64,000 nucleotides of DNA from Paraburkholderia antibiotica (GTDB lineage: Bacteria; Pseudomonadota; Gammaproteobacteria; Burkholderiales; Burkholderiaceae). The notes under the pieces are model-generated. The model made no database searches. It saw only the letters and a list, made by a program, of their open reading frames with translations, and was not told where the DNA came from. The position numbers and the translations under genes are program-made. Numbering within the stretch: the stretch's first letter is position 1; each line of letters opens with the position of its first letter. Location of the stretch: NCBI RefSeq assembly GCF_012927125.1, contig NZ_JABBFZ010000023.1, positions 33,798-97,797 of the forward strand, read 5' to 3'. Shown here one piece after another: positions 34,828 through 44,532 of the stretch.

Positions 34828-35355
34828 ATGCCGCGAGGTTCGATGGCATCCAGCAAAGCGCATCATGCGACCGGTTTCGCGGCCGGTGTCATCGCCGCGA
34901 CGATCGTCGCGCGCGTCGGCGGCGGTTTTTTTCATTCGGGCATGCTGCTGAGCTTTATCGCCGGCATGGCCGGCAGCACCGCGCCGGACTGGCTCGAAGT
35001 CGCGTGGTGGTCGCGCGCGCGACGGCTGTGGATCACGCATCGCACGTTGACGCATTGGGGCGTCGGCTGGTTAGCGTTGCTCGCGGTGTCGTACCACGCG
35101 CTCGGACATTCGATCTACGCGGCGCCCGCGTTCGGCTTCGCGTGCGGCGGCCTCATGCATCTGCTCGCGGACTGGCCGAATCCGCTCGGCGTACCGTGGA
35201 TCGTCGGGCGTCATTCGTTGAATCTGTGGAATAGCGGGAACTGCGATGTGATCGTAGTCGCCGCGTCGTGGGCGGCCGCGTGGTTTATCGGCCAGCACGT
35301 GTGGCTGCACGACGCGTATGGATGGCTGTGGCTGCGGCACTGGTGCACAAGCTAG
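34828..35355 (+). CDS. YdjM-like membrane-bound metal-dependent hydrolase family protein
   Basis: 175 residues with four to five hydrophobic segments. The family histidine pattern is visible: SKAHHATGFAAG near the start, ITHRTLTHWGVGW in the middle (two His, typical), and LMHLLADWPNPLGVPWI later, plus an Asp of AGSTAPDWLE. These are the conserved residues of the YdjM/LexA-regulated membrane hydrolase family (PF04307). The substrate is unknown. The ATG at 34828 is used; an ATG at 34843 has a closer GAGG and is a real alternative. Confidence 0.8.
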   Translation: MPRGSMASSKAHHATGFAAGVIAATIVARVGGGFFHSGMLLSFIAGMAGSTAPDWLEVAWWSRARRLWITHRTLTHWGVGWLALLAVSYHALGHSIYAAPAFGFACGGLMHLLADWPNPLGVPWIVGRHSLNLWNSGNCDVIVVAASWAAAWFIGQHVWLHDAYGWLWLRHWCTS

Positions 35356-35560
35356 ACGCGCGACGATGCGTGCATGCGCGCCGCGGCGCCTTGTTCGCAA
35401 TGAATGGGGCGCTGCGAGTCGGGCAGCGCTGAGGCACGCAGTCAACCCACCGCGTTAAACAGCGCGCTCGCTGCCGCGTATCGAACGCGTGCCTTAGTGA
35501 TGTGCTTCCATAGCACGCGTCAGCGTGCGTACGTCAGTAACCTACCTCACTCCCACAGCG

Positions 35561-36487
35561 TCAATGCCGCCCCTCGTGATCGCGCTCGCCTTCACGCACC
35601 TTCCCCTGCGAAATGCTGCTGCCTGGCGGCACGCTATGCGTGAGCCACACATTGCCGCCGATCACCGAACCCCGCCCGATCGTCACGCGCCCGAGGATCG
35701 TCGCGCCCGCGTAGATCACCACGTCGTCCTCGACGATCGGATGCCGGGCATTGCCCTTGATCAGCGCGCCGTCTTCGTCGGCCGCAAAACTTTTCGCGCC
35801 GAGCGTCACCGCCTGGTACACGCGCACGCGCTCGCCGATGATCGCGGTCTCGCCGATCACGACACCGGTGCCGTGGTCGATAAAGAAGCTCGGCCCGATC
35901 GTCGCGCCCGGGTGAATGTCGATACCGGTTGCCGAATGCGCGATCTCGTTGATGAAACGCGCGAGCAGCGGCACGCCCAGACGATGCAGCGCATGCGCGA
36001 GCCGGTGATGCGTCATCGCCCACACGCCCGGATAGCAAAGCAGGATTTCGGTGATGTGCTGCGCGGCCGGGTCGCCGGTGAAAGCCGCCTGAATGTCGCT
36101 GACGAGCAGCGCGCGAATGCCCGGCAGTTGCGTCGCGAATTCGCGTGCCACCGCGAACGCGCGCTCCTGCAACTCGGCATCCGACGTCGCGCCGAACTCG
36201 GGTAGAAAGCGCAGCGCGCGGCGAATCTGTTCGGCGAGCAAACGCAAGGTGCTTTCGAGCGTGTGGCCGACGTAGTAGTCGACGGTTTCGTCGGTCAGAT
36301 CGGGCGCGCCGTAATGCGTCGGAAAGAGCGCGGCACGCAGACCGGTGACGATGCTGCTGACGGCTTCGCGCGACGGCAACTCGCGAATGCCGAGCGGATG
36401 CCGCGTGCGATGCAATTGTTCGCGCGAGGCGCGCAGGTCAGCGACGATCTGTTCGAGACCCCAGTTCTGGGAAGGCGCATTAGCCAT
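35561..36487 (-). CDS. cysE: serine O-acetyltransferase (CysE/EpsC type)
   Basis: 308 residues. The C-terminal left-handed beta-helix shows hexapeptide repeats and the active-site block GIDIHPGATIGPSFFIDHGTGVVIGETAIIG, with catalytic His and Asp. The longer N-terminal helical domain (about residues 1-170) is of the SATase type. It acetylates serine for cysteine synthesis. ATG 36487 begins MANAPSQNWGLEQ. Unlike feedback-regulated E. coli CysE (273), the C-terminal tail reads GKVREGERDHEGRH. It is not in an operon with cysK here. Confidence 0.92.
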   Translation of the reverse strand: MANAPSQNWGLEQIVADLRASREQLHRTRHPLGIRELPSREAVSSIVTGLRAALFPTHYGAPDLTDETVDYYVGHTLESTLRLLAEQIRRALRFLPEFGATSDAELQERAFAVAREFATQLPGIRALLVSDIQAAFTGDPAAQHITEILLCYPGVWAMTHHRLAHALHRLGVPLLARFINEIAHSATGIDIHPGATIGPSFFIDHGTGVVIGETAIIGERVRVYQAVTLGAKSFAADEDGALIKGNARHPIVEDDVVIYAGATILGRVTIGRGSVIGGNVWLTHSVPPGSSISQGKVREGERDHEGRH

Positions 36488-36734
36488 AAGGGACGGCGCC
36501 GTGCAATGGGCACGGTTCAAAGTGGTTATCCGCAGAGATTACCGCGTTTTATCGCGGCCCGCGCGGCATGGCGCAGTTCGCCGAGACCCTGGCATGGGTA
36601 TGGGTGCAGCTGGAGGCTGCCCGCTGCGTCGATGCACAGCGACACGCGGCGACGCATGGCGCGATGCACAACATGAACCGCGCCGCATGCCGGGCTCGCT
36701 CGCCGCATGCGTTCGCGCATCGGCTTACGACGCG

Positions 36735-36968
36735 TCAGATAGTCAGGCTGCTCATATCGATCCACCGCACGGCCCAGTCGCGCGCATGTGCGATGGCCGC
36801 GGCTTCATCGGAGAAACGCAGGTCAGTGGGAAAGAAACGGTTGGCGACCAGTTCGCCGTCGCTCGAGCGCGAGATCACCACGTACGGTTGCCATGAGCCG
36901 TCGCCCGCGCGCGCCGGTTCGCAATTCAACAGATAGCCGCGATGTGTAAATGCAGCATCGAAGTGCAT
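36735..36968 (-). CDS. small hypothetical protein
   Basis: 77 residues, soluble, mixed composition, no low complexity: a strand-rich first half (HRGYLLNCEPARAGDGSWQPYVVISR) and a helical end (SDEAAAIAHARDWAVRWID). Codon usage fits a real gene. I recognise no family with confidence. It is alone between cysE and the DUF gene. Confidence 0.65.
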   Translation of the reverse strand: MHFDAAFTHRGYLLNCEPARAGDGSWQPYVVISRSSDGELVANRFFPTDLRFSDEAAAIAHARDWAVRWIDMSSLTI

Positions 36969-37277
36969 GTGTCACCCGCCCCTGAAGCCCGTAACATGTT
37001 TTCAGTCGCGCGGCCCTTCGTGTTTGTTCGTTATTTCCGACTACACTGAAACAGCCGGAGGATCTCGTCAATTTAACCGCGCGTCGCTCGCCGGAGTAAG
37101 ATCATACTCTGTAGAAAATACCCGTCCATTAAAAAAAACGAAAAGAATCGCGGACGTCATCGCCAGTCGATCGGCGGGGAAACATGCGTTGCGTAGAGCG
37201 CGCGGCGCGCAAGGTGCCGGGCCTTCCGGAACGGTTTTTGCTGCTTTCAAACCTTGTCCTCTATAGGAGCATGCACG
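36969..37277. other. intergenic leader of the next gene
   Basis: 309 bp with a moderately AT-rich core around 37105-37150. It should contain the promoter of the gene at 37278. No gene is seen. Confidence 0.4.
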
Positions 37278-37730
37278 ATGAACAGCGCGATCAGCAAGCC
37301 GGAAAACGCCGGCACGAAACCGGACACGCAGGACCCGCGAAGCACGGACCTGCACAACGACCGCACCCACGACAGCACCGTCGACACCGACGGCAAGAAC
37401 CACGAAGCCGCGCGTATCGCGGGCCACAGTGCGATCTCGCCCGACGAGATCACCACGAGCAACGCGACGCTCGATAACAGCGTGCCCGAAGCGCTCGACG
37501 GCATGGCCGGCTTCGACAGCCGGGTCGGCGGCAATCATCTGCTGCTTGCGCTCGAACCGGGCTATGCGGTGATCGACAAGGGCATGGTCGAACCGCTCGC
37601 CGGCTACTCGGCCGACCACCAATACAACGACCCGCGTCCGGTCGGCCAACGTCAGGATCGCGGCCGCATCCACTACGCGCTCAATCATTTGCGGCCCGCG
37701 CGCGTGATCGAATTACATCGCGTGAAATAA
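37278..37730 (+). CDS. hydrophilic Burkholderiales protein of unknown function (possibly DUF3005)
   Basis: 150 residues. Residues 1-55 are disordered-looking and rich in Asp, Asn, His, Thr. Residues 60-150 are likely folded and look conserved: NATLDNSVPEALDGMAGFDSRVGGNHLLLALEPGYAVIDKG, then GRIHYALNHLRPARVIELHRVK. AGGAG lies 8 nt before the ATG at 37278. I think this is the DUF3005 family of Burkholderia, from memory; not checked. Function unknown. Confidence 0.72.
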   Translation: MNSAISKPENAGTKPDTQDPRSTDLHNDRTHDSTVDTDGKNHEAARIAGHSAISPDEITTSNATLDNSVPEALDGMAGFDSRVGGNHLLLALEPGYAVIDKGMVEPLAGYSADHQYNDPRPVGQRQDRGRIHYALNHLRPARVIELHRVK

Positions 37731-37739
37731 ACGTCCTGC

Positions 37740-37767
37740 GTATCGCGCGTGTAACCCCGCGCGATAC
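37740..37767 (+). terminator. hairpin after the hypothetical gene, possible terminator
   Basis: A perfect 10-bp stem (37740-37749 with 37758-37767) and 8-nt loop start 9 bp after the stop. Only a weak T-rich stretch (AGTGTTTG) follows. Confidence 0.55.
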
Positions 37768-37918
37768 AGTGTTTGAATTACCGTATTTATTCCAATTAAT
37801 CAGTAAATAGTGACGCACGCGCCGTTTCAATTCCGGTGCGTGCGTTAGCTTGTTATAGATCTGGTGGATTAACTCTTCCGTCGAGTCCGCGCGGGAGTTC
37901 ACGCCGACTCGCCCGGCT

Positions 37919-39658
37919 TCAGTGAATCTCCGGCTCGCCGCCAGCGCTTGTCTTCGCGGCGCCGTCGCGCTGCAGGAAATCGAAGTCGCAACCCTGATCG
38001 GCCTGCAGCACGTGCGCCTGATGCAGCGCGCCATAGCCGCGTTCGAAGCGCGCCGCCGGCTTGACCCACGCGGCCTTGCGGCGCGCGAGTTCGTCGGCGC
38101 AGACGAGCAGATTCAGGCGCCGGCGCGGCACGTCGAGTTCGATCAGATCACCGCTTTGCACCAACGCGAGCGGACCGCCGACGAACGACTCCGGCGCCAC
38201 GTGCAACACGCATGCGCCGTAGCTGGTGCCGCTCATCCGCGCATCGGAGATGCGCACCATATCGCGCACGCCTCGTTGCAGCAGCTTGCGCGGAATCGGC
38301 AGTTGCCCCCATTCGGGCATGCCCGCGCCGACCGGCCCCGCGTGTTGCAGCACCAGCACGCAGGTCTCGTCGATATCGAGCGCGTCGTCGTCGATGCGCG
38401 CCGCCATTTCGTTGTAATCGCTGAAGACCACCGCGCGGCCGGTATGCACGAGCAGACGCGGCTCGGCGGCGCCGGGCTTGATCACCGCGCCGTCGGGCGC
38501 GAGATTGCCGCGCAGCACGGCGAGGCTGCTATCGGCCAGCAACGGTTTCGCGCGGCGGCGGATCACGTCGTCGTTGAAGATTTGCGCGTCCGCGAGATTC
38601 TCGCCGAGCGTGCGGCCGTTCACCGTCCTCTGCGAACGGTCGATCAGTTCACCGAGCTCCGCGAGCAGCGCGCGCAAACCGCCGGCATAGAAAAAATCCT
38701 CCATCAGATACGCGCCAGTCGGCCGGATGTTCGCGAGCACCGGCGTGCGACGCGCAAGTTCGTCGAAGCGATCGAGCGTCAACGCGATGCCCGCGCGCCG
38801 CGCGAGCGCGATCATATGCACGATCGCATTGGTCGAGCCGGACAGCGCGAGGCAGGTGGTCACCGCGTTGTCGACCGACGCGGCCGTCAACAGATCCGAC
38901 GGCTTCAGATCCTCCCACACCATCTCGACGATGCGCATGCCGGTTTTCGCGGCCATCTGCGCATGCCGCGAATCGGTCGCCGGGATCGATGCGAAACCGG
39001 GCAGCGTGAAGCCGAGCGCTTCGGCCGCGCTCGTCATCGTCGACGCGGTGCCCATCGTCATGCAGTGACCCGGCGAGCGAGCGATGCCGCCTTCGATGCC
39101 CTGCCAGTCGTCCGGTGTGATCGTGCCCGCGCGCAGCTCGGCCCAGTACTTCCACGAGTCCGATCCGGAGCCGAGCGTCACGCCGTTCCAGTTGCCGCGC
39201 AGCATCGGACCGGCCGGCAGAAAGATCGCCGGCAGGTTCATCGAAATCGCGCCCATCAGCAGCGCGGGCGTGGTCTTGTCGCAGCCGCCCATCAGCACGA
39301 CACCGTCGGCCGGATAGGAGCGCAGCGTTTCCTCCGCTTCCATCGCGAGGAAGTTGCGGTACAGCATCGTGGTGGGCTTCTGGAACGGCTCGGACAGCGT
39401 CTGCACCGGCAGTTCGAGCGGAAAGCCGCCGGCCTGCCAGATGCCGCGCTTCACTTCCTCGACGCGCTGTTTGAAATGCGTGTGGCAAGGATTGATCTCG
39501 CTCCACGTATTCAGAATCGCGATGACCGGTTTGCCCGCGTATTCGTCGCGGTTGTAGCCCATCTGCGCGGTGCGCGAGCGATGACCGAACGAACGCAGAT
39601 CGTTCACGCCATACCAGCGATGACTGCGCAATTCCTCGGGGGTCTTTCTCTTCGTCAA
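37919..39658 (-). CDS. IlvD/Edd-family aldonate dehydratase (L-arabinonate dehydratase-like)
   Basis: 579 residues. It dehydrates a sugar acid to a 2-keto-3-deoxy acid. The [2Fe-2S] cysteines are Cys58 (INPCHTH), Cys126 (MGGCDKTTP) and Cys199 (PGHCMTMGTASTM); the catalytic Ser lies in DARMSGTSYG. RSHRWYGVNDLRSFGHRS is typical of the aldonate branch rather than IlvD itself. The substrate (L-arabinonate, D-fuconate, D-xylonate or galactonate) cannot be read from sequence. It is the last gene of a minus-strand operon with a lactonase, a DapA-like enzyme and an ABC importer, which together fit uptake and breakdown of an aldonate. Confidence 0.93.
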   Translation of the reverse strand: MTKRKTPEELRSHRWYGVNDLRSFGHRSRTAQMGYNRDEYAGKPVIAILNTWSEINPCHTHFKQRVEEVKRGIWQAGGFPLELPVQTLSEPFQKPTTMLYRNFLAMEAEETLRSYPADGVVLMGGCDKTTPALLMGAISMNLPAIFLPAGPMLRGNWNGVTLGSGSDSWKYWAELRAGTITPDDWQGIEGGIARSPGHCMTMGTASTMTSAAEALGFTLPGFASIPATDSRHAQMAAKTGMRIVEMVWEDLKPSDLLTAASVDNAVTTCLALSGSTNAIVHMIALARRAGIALTLDRFDELARRTPVLANIRPTGAYLMEDFFYAGGLRALLAELGELIDRSQRTVNGRTLGENLADAQIFNDDVIRRRAKPLLADSSLAVLRGNLAPDGAVIKPGAAEPRLLVHTGRAVVFSDYNEMAARIDDDALDIDETCVLVLQHAGPVGAGMPEWGQLPIPRKLLQRGVRDMVRISDARMSGTSYGACVLHVAPESFVGGPLALVQSGDLIELDVPRRRLNLLVCADELARRKAAWVKPAARFERGYGALHQAHVLQADQGCDFDFLQRDGAAKTSAGGEPEIH

Positions 39659-39685
39659 CGTCTACTCCAGGGGGCATCGAGCGCG

Positions 39686-40603
39686 TCAGCGGCGCTCTTC
39701 CTTCACGCGCGAAACGATCTGTGTCGGGCTCACGAATTGCAGTGCAATCAGCACCCAGATCAATGTGATCGCCATATAGATCATCGCCATCGCGTCGATC
39801 GACTGCGGCGCGCGCACGCCGGTCGAGAATACCGCGTAGTACAGCGCGACCACCAGCGTTTGTGTCGCCGGTCCCGCGGTAAAGAACGTCAGCTCGAACA
39901 TGCCGATCGTGCGCACCAGCACCAGCAGCCCAGCCGCGAGCATGCCGGGCACCAGCAGCGGCAGCAGCACGTAGCGGAAATAACGGAACGTGTTCGCGCC
40001 GAAAATACGCGCGGCCGCTTCGAGATTCGGATCGATCTGTTCGATGAACGGCGTCATCACGAGAATCACGAACGGCAGCGCCGGCACCAGGTTCGCGAGG
40101 ATCACGCCCCACAGCGTGCCGGCGAGCCCGACCTTGTACATCACGGTTGCCATCGGTATGCCGTAGGTGACAGGCGGCACCATCAGCGGCAACAGGAAGA
40201 TCAGCATCACGAGCCGCTTGCCGGGAAACTGCACGCGCGCGAGCGCATAGGCGGCCGGCACGCCGAGCAGCACCGACAGCAACACGACCGCGCCAACCAC
40301 CTGCACGGTCACCCACAACACGCTCGCGAGCTGGAAGTCGCTCCACGCCTGCGCGTACCAGTGCAGCGTAAAACCTTGCGGCAGCGCGGTGCCGAACCAG
40401 CGTGTCGCGATCGAATTAACCGCGACGGTCGCAATCAGCAGCACGACGTTGAGCAGGAAAAACACCATCACGGCCCACACCAGCGTGCGCCAGATGCGCG
40501 CGACGACGCTCGCGCGCTGACGTGCATGCTGCGTGGGCTGCGCGGGTTGCGGCGAGACGGAGGCGGGCCAGTCGGCTTGCGGCGCGCGAGGATCGGTTGT
40601 CAT
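39686..40603 (-). CDS. ABC transporter permease (spermidine/putrescine- or iron-type, second subunit)
   Basis: 305 residues with six membrane helices and the BPD loop EAA-like motif in EAARIFGANTFRYFRYVLLPLLVPGML. A Pro/Gln-rich cytoplasmic N-terminus precedes the first helix. The start ATG (40603) overlaps the upstream permease stop by one base (TGATG). It pairs with the permease at 40603-41490 in the inner membrane. 27 bp separate it from the dehydratase start. Confidence 0.93.
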   Translation of the reverse strand: MTTDPRAPQADWPASVSPQPAQPTQHARQRASVVARIWRTLVWAVMVFFLLNVVLLIATVAVNSIATRWFGTALPQGFTLHWYAQAWSDFQLASVLWVTVQVVGAVVLLSVLLGVPAAYALARVQFPGKRLVMLIFLLPLMVPPVTYGIPMATVMYKVGLAGTLWGVILANLVPALPFVILVMTPFIEQIDPNLEAAARIFGANTFRYFRYVLLPLLVPGMLAAGLLVLVRTIGMFELTFFTAGPATQTLVVALYYAVFSTGVRAPQSIDAMAMIYMAITLIWVLIALQFVSPTQIVSRVKEERR

Positions 40604-41490
40604 CAGCCTTTGCCTCCGGTTGCGGGACCGCGATAGAACCAGCGGCGCGCGCCGAGCAGCGCGGCGACTACGACCAGTTGCACGAAGCCCATCACCATCG
40701 CGATCGCCGATGCGAGCGAATAATCGTAGCTTTCGAACGCGGCTTCGGCAGCGGCGATCGACATCACGCGCGTCGGGCCAGCGGGCGCGCCGAGCAGCAC
40801 CGCCGACGGAAACACCGAGAACGCCTGCACGAACGACAGACACGCGGCCATCGTCAGCCCCGGCACCAGCAGCGGGAAATAGATGCGACGAAACTGCTGC
40901 CACGGACTCGCGCCGAGCGTCGCGGCCGCGGCCGCAAGCGTCGGGTCGATACCGGTCACGTACGACAGCGTCAACAGAAACGCGAACGGAAAGCCCGACA
41001 CGATCAGCGACAGCAGCACGCCGGTGAAGTTATGCGTGAGCCGCACTTCCCGCGTGTACAGATGCAGCGCCTGCAAGGCCTGCGGCAACCAGCCATGCGG
41101 GCCGAAATACGTAAGCATGCCGTCGGCGATCAGCACGGTGCCGAGCGTCACCGGAATCACCAGCAGCGTCGTGACGATCTTCTGATAGCGCGAGTAGCGA
41201 CGCAGCGCGAATGCGACCGGCACCGACACGCCGACGTTGATCAACGTGGCCGGCACCGCGAGCTTCAGCGTGACGAGGATCGTCGGCCACATCGACGTGT
41301 CGGTGAAGAACGTCAGATAGTTGGCCCACGCGCTGCCGCCGTTCATCGGCCGGAACGACAGCGCGAGTCCGTACGCGAACGGATAGATGAACAGCGCGAC
41401 GATGAAGAGCAGCGCGGGCGTGACGAGCCAGGCCTTCGCGTCGCGCGGCGCGCGGGGAGTCAGCGGGGGGACGAGCGTCGGCGTGTTCAT
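40603..41490 (-). CDS. ABC transporter permease (first subunit)
   Basis: 295 residues, six membrane helices, with the EAA loop in LAAAAATLGASPWQQFRRIYFPLLVPGLTMA. I chose ATG 41490 (MNTPTLVPPLTPRA); the longer frame is an Arg-rich shadow. It overlaps the ATPase stop (ATGA). Type I importer fold, with the second permease as partner. Confidence 0.93.
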   Translation of the reverse strand: MNTPTLVPPLTPRAPRDAKAWLVTPALLFIVALFIYPFAYGLALSFRPMNGGSAWANYLTFFTDTSMWPTILVTLKLAVPATLINVGVSVPVAFALRRYSRYQKIVTTLLVIPVTLGTVLIADGMLTYFGPHGWLPQALQALHLYTREVRLTHNFTGVLLSLIVSGFPFAFLLTLSYVTGIDPTLAAAAATLGASPWQQFRRIYFPLLVPGLTMAACLSFVQAFSVFPSAVLLGAPAGPTRVMSIAAAEAAFESYDYSLASAIAMVMGFVQLVVVAALLGARRWFYRGPATGGKG

Positions 41491-42566
41491 GCGGCCTCGG
41501 CCTCGTAGACGAGCACGCACGATGGCCGCACCCGCAACGTGATGCGCTCGCCTTGCGCGAATTCGCCGGCGACGCGCGCCCACACATCGCCGAACGCGGT
41601 CTTCGCGCGCAGCAGCGAATCGTGGCCGCCGTATTCGACCGCGTCGATCAGCGCGTCGAACGTATTGTCCGCGCCGGGCGCGGCGCGCTCCATGTCTTCG
41701 GGGCGCAACGCGACGCTCACGCGTTTGCCGTCGAAACCGGCCATCGGCGTGCCGACGAGCCGCACGCCGTTCGCGCCGACCACGACGCCATCGCCTTGCG
41801 CCCCCTCCAGCATGAACTCGGCGACGTTGCGATAGCCCATGAAACGCGCAACGTGCAGATTGCGTGGCCGCGTATAGACCTCTTTCGGCGTCGCGACCTG
41901 CTGCACGACGCCCTCCTTCATCACGACGATGCGATCGGCCATCGACAGCGCCTCGTCCTGATCGTGCGTCACGTACAGCGTCGCGCGTTCGAGCTGGGTA
42001 TGGATGCGGCGAATCTCCGCGCGCATTTCGATGCGCAGCTTCGTATCGAGATTCGACAGCGGCTCGTCCATCAGGATCAGCGGCGGCTCGATCACGATCG
42101 CGCGCGCAATCGCGACACGCTGCTGCTGGCCGCCGGACAGTTGACCGGGCAGCTTGTGCTCATGGCCGACCAGTTGCACGAGTTGCAGCGCCTCGCGCGC
42201 GCGTCGCGCGATTTCGCTCCTGCCGACGCCGCGCATCTTCAGACCAAAGCCGACGTTGTCGAGCACGCTCATATGCGGGAACAGCGCATAGTTCTGAAAC
42301 ACCATGCCGAAGCCGCGCTTTTCCGGCGGCAGCACGTCGATACGTCGCTCGTCGAGCCAGATGCCGCCGCCGGTGAGCGGCTGCAAACCGGCAATGCAGT
42401 TCAGCGCGGTCGACTTGCCGCAGCCCGACGGCCCGAGCAACGCGATGAACTCGCCGCGCCGGATCGTCAGATCGAGCTCTTGCAGCGCCGCGATCGCGTG
42501 GCCTTGTGCGTTCGTGAAACTGCGGCTCACCGAGTCGAGCCGCAACTGCTCAAACTGATGCTTCAT
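41487..42566 (-). CDS. ABC transporter ATP-binding protein (PotA/FbpC-like)
   Basis: 359 residues. Walker A GPSGCGKST, Q-loop VFQNYALFPHMSV, signature LSGGQQQRVAIARAI, Walker B LILMDEPLSNLD and the switch His in YVTHDQDEA are all present. A C-terminal TOBE/OB regulatory domain starts at about residue 280. CAGGAAA precedes ATG 42566. It powers the two permeases. Confidence 0.95.
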   Translation of the reverse strand: MKHQFEQLRLDSVSRSFTNAQGHAIAALQELDLTIRRGEFIALLGPSGCGKSTALNCIAGLQPLTGGGIWLDERRIDVLPPEKRGFGMVFQNYALFPHMSVLDNVGFGLKMRGVGRSEIARRAREALQLVQLVGHEHKLPGQLSGGQQQRVAIARAIVIEPPLILMDEPLSNLDTKLRIEMRAEIRRIHTQLERATLYVTHDQDEALSMADRIVVMKEGVVQQVATPKEVYTRPRNLHVARFMGYRNVAEFMLEGAQGDGVVVGANGVRLVGTPMAGFDGKRVSVALRPEDMERAAPGADNTFDALIDAVEYGGHDSLLRAKTAFGDVWARVAGEFAQGERITLRVRPSCVLVYEAEAA

Positions 42567-42919
42567 GGCGGTTTCCTGATCCGCTTGACGCGAGCGAGGT
42601 GGCGAACGATGCCGATGCCGCGCAAACGACGGGCGCGCAGCGTATGATGCCGCTGGCGCGGGACGGACGCGATGCGAAGCGCCCGCACGGAGTACGAAGG
42701 ACGTGGCGCGCGGCTGCGCGTGAACGGCTAACCGGGCTGCGGCGCGGTGGAACATCCGTTAGCGCGTACCGCGCGTAGGCTCGGGGCGTTTTGCTGCGTT
42801 CGTTTTGCCGTGTCCGTTTTGCCGTGTTCCTTTCTCCGCTCTACGCAACGACGAGGAGCACGGCCAGCCGCCGCGATCGCGATCGCAATCACCATCGCGG
42901 CGACAACGACAACGCGAAC
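42567..42919. other. gap between binding-protein gene and ATPase gene
   Basis: 353 bp inside the operon. It holds only low-complexity short frames such as Arg/Thr-rich ones, and no protein gene. Such a gap after an abundant binding protein often stabilises its mRNA, but I see no strong hairpin. Confidence 0.4.
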
Positions 42920-44089
42920 CTACCGCGTTTTCTGCGCGCCGACGTCGGTATCCCACTTTTTGAAGGCCGCAACCATCGCCGCCGCGTTCAGCGGCAACGC
43001 ATGCGGATGATCGGTCAGCATCTTCGCGTATTCGGGGCGGCCGTACTTCTTCAGCACCTCCTGGCTATGCGCGGGCGCCTGCTCGACGGTGACGCCCTTG
43101 ATCGCCGGGCCCGGATAGAAATAACCGTCGTCGTAGGTCAACGCCTGCTGCGCGGGCTCCAGCATGAAGTTCATCATCTTGTAGAGCACGTCGAGCTTTT
43201 CTTTCGGCACGCCTTTCGGAATCACCATGTAATGGGCGTCGTTGACCCATGTCATGTTGTCGAATGACTGCACGCGGAATTCGGCCGGCACGATGCCGAG
43301 CGCACGCGGATTGATGTCCCAACCGGTCACCGTCACCGTCATGTCGCGCGTACCTTCGCCGAGCTCCTTCATCACCGCCGACGTGCCGCCGGGGTAATAC
43401 GGAATGCAATCGTTCAGCTGCTTGAGGAACGCCCACGTCTTGTCCCAGCCATGCACCGGGTCCTGCGGATCTTTATCGCCGAGGATGTAGGGCAGGCCCA
43501 TCAGGAACGTGCGACCCGGGCCGGAGTTGGCCGGCCGCGCATAGATCAGCTTGTCGGGATGCGCCTTGCACCATTGCAGCAGTTGCTCGGGCGTCTTCGG
43601 CGGATCGCTGACCTTGGCGGGGTTGTATTCGAGCAGGGGACCGGCCGGCATATACGCGACCTCGAGCCCGTAGCCCTGTGCGAGATCCTGCATCTTGCGC
43701 GGACCCGGCGCGTATTTGTCGAGCACGCCGGGAAACTGCGCCGCGTTGTCGGGCAGCAGCTTGATCCACAGACTCTGTTCGATGCCGGCCGCGAGTGCGT
43801 CGGTGCCGGTCAGTACAAGATCGATGTCGGAGCGGCCCGCGGCCTGCATCGCCTTGATCTTGCCCGGCAGTTGCGGCGCGGGCGCGTTCGTGAACGTGAT
43901 GTTCGCGACGAGGTTCGGATTTTTCGCCTTGAACGCCTCGAAGCCTTTTTGCGTGAGTTGAAGATCGCCGGCGACGTCGACGATATTGATCGTGACCGGA
44001 TCGGCCGCCTGCGCGGTCGGCGTAAAAGCGGCGCTCGCCGCGAGAGCTACGGATACCAGCTTGAGCGACAACCTGTGCGAAACAGTCAT
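42920..44089 (-). CDS. extracellular solute-binding protein of the aldonate-type ABC importer
   Basis: 389 residues. Signal peptide cut near AQA, before ADPVTINIVDVAGDLQLTQ. The fold is that of family-1 binding proteins used by PotD/FbpA-like systems. GAGGAGA precedes ATG 44089. It binds a substrate in the periplasm and delivers it to the permeases. The operon context (dehydratase, lactonase, DapA-like enzyme) suggests a sugar acid or lactone instead of a polyamine, which would be unusual for this transporter type. Confidence 0.9.
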   Translation of the reverse strand: MTVSHRLSLKLVSVALAASAAFTPTAQAADPVTINIVDVAGDLQLTQKGFEAFKAKNPNLVANITFTNAPAPQLPGKIKAMQAAGRSDIDLVLTGTDALAAGIEQSLWIKLLPDNAAQFPGVLDKYAPGPRKMQDLAQGYGLEVAYMPAGPLLEYNPAKVSDPPKTPEQLLQWCKAHPDKLIYARPANSGPGRTFLMGLPYILGDKDPQDPVHGWDKTWAFLKQLNDCIPYYPGGTSAVMKELGEGTRDMTVTVTGWDINPRALGIVPAEFRVQSFDNMTWVNDAHYMVIPKGVPKEKLDVLYKMMNFMLEPAQQALTYDDGYFYPGPAIKGVTVEQAPAHSQEVLKKYGRPEYAKMLTDHPHALPLNAAAMVAAFKKWDTDVGAQKTR

Positions 44090-44532
44090 TGCGTCTCCTC
44101 GCTTCTTGGTATGGAAGCCCGCCGATCGAAGCGCCGCGGGCGGTGTCTTTCTATCAATGGAACATAGCGAAGCGCAACAGCCGATGTCAAGCAAATAGTC
44201 GTCCGTGCGGGCGGTACGCTAACGCAGCGATTTCCCCCTGGAATCCTTATCGCTCAATGGGTTGCTCGCTGCGCCCAGGGACAAACCCGAGCCCTGAGGT
44301 GCTTGCAACAAACGTTGTCAGGCAAGCGGACGACTGGTGTGTGAGTGCGGTGCTGTGGGGGCTGGAGGAGCGGGCTATGAAGATGGCGACGCGTGGGCGG
44401 CGGGTGCTTTGCCTGCTGCTTGCTCCCGGCGTTTGTTCCGCGTGCTTGTTTCTGGCGCTTGTTTCTGGCGCGTGCTCCTCGCGCTTGTTCCGCGCCGGCC
44501 GTCGCAGGCTCAAGGCTCACGCTCGCTCGCGA
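44090..44532. other. 443-bp gap in the operon with short repeats
   Basis: It separates the SMP-30 gene from the binding-protein gene. It holds two exact copies of CTTGTTTCTGGCG (44455-44467, 44468-44480) and a GTTGTCAGGCAA element at 44314-44325 that resembles the operator candidate at 46529. A secondary promoter for the transporter genes is possible. No gene is seen. Confidence 0.45.

Noticed and set aside
37922..40636. 904-residue plus-strand open frame
   Set aside because: Lies antisense to the IlvD/Edd dehydratase and permease, which have clear motifs. It is His/Arg/Gln-rich low complexity, typical of antisense shadows in high-GC DNA.
42920..44089. Putrescine-binding protein PotD
   Set aside because: The transporter type matches, but the operon encodes sugar-acid enzymes and no polyamine gene, so I named the substrate as unknown/aldonate-like.
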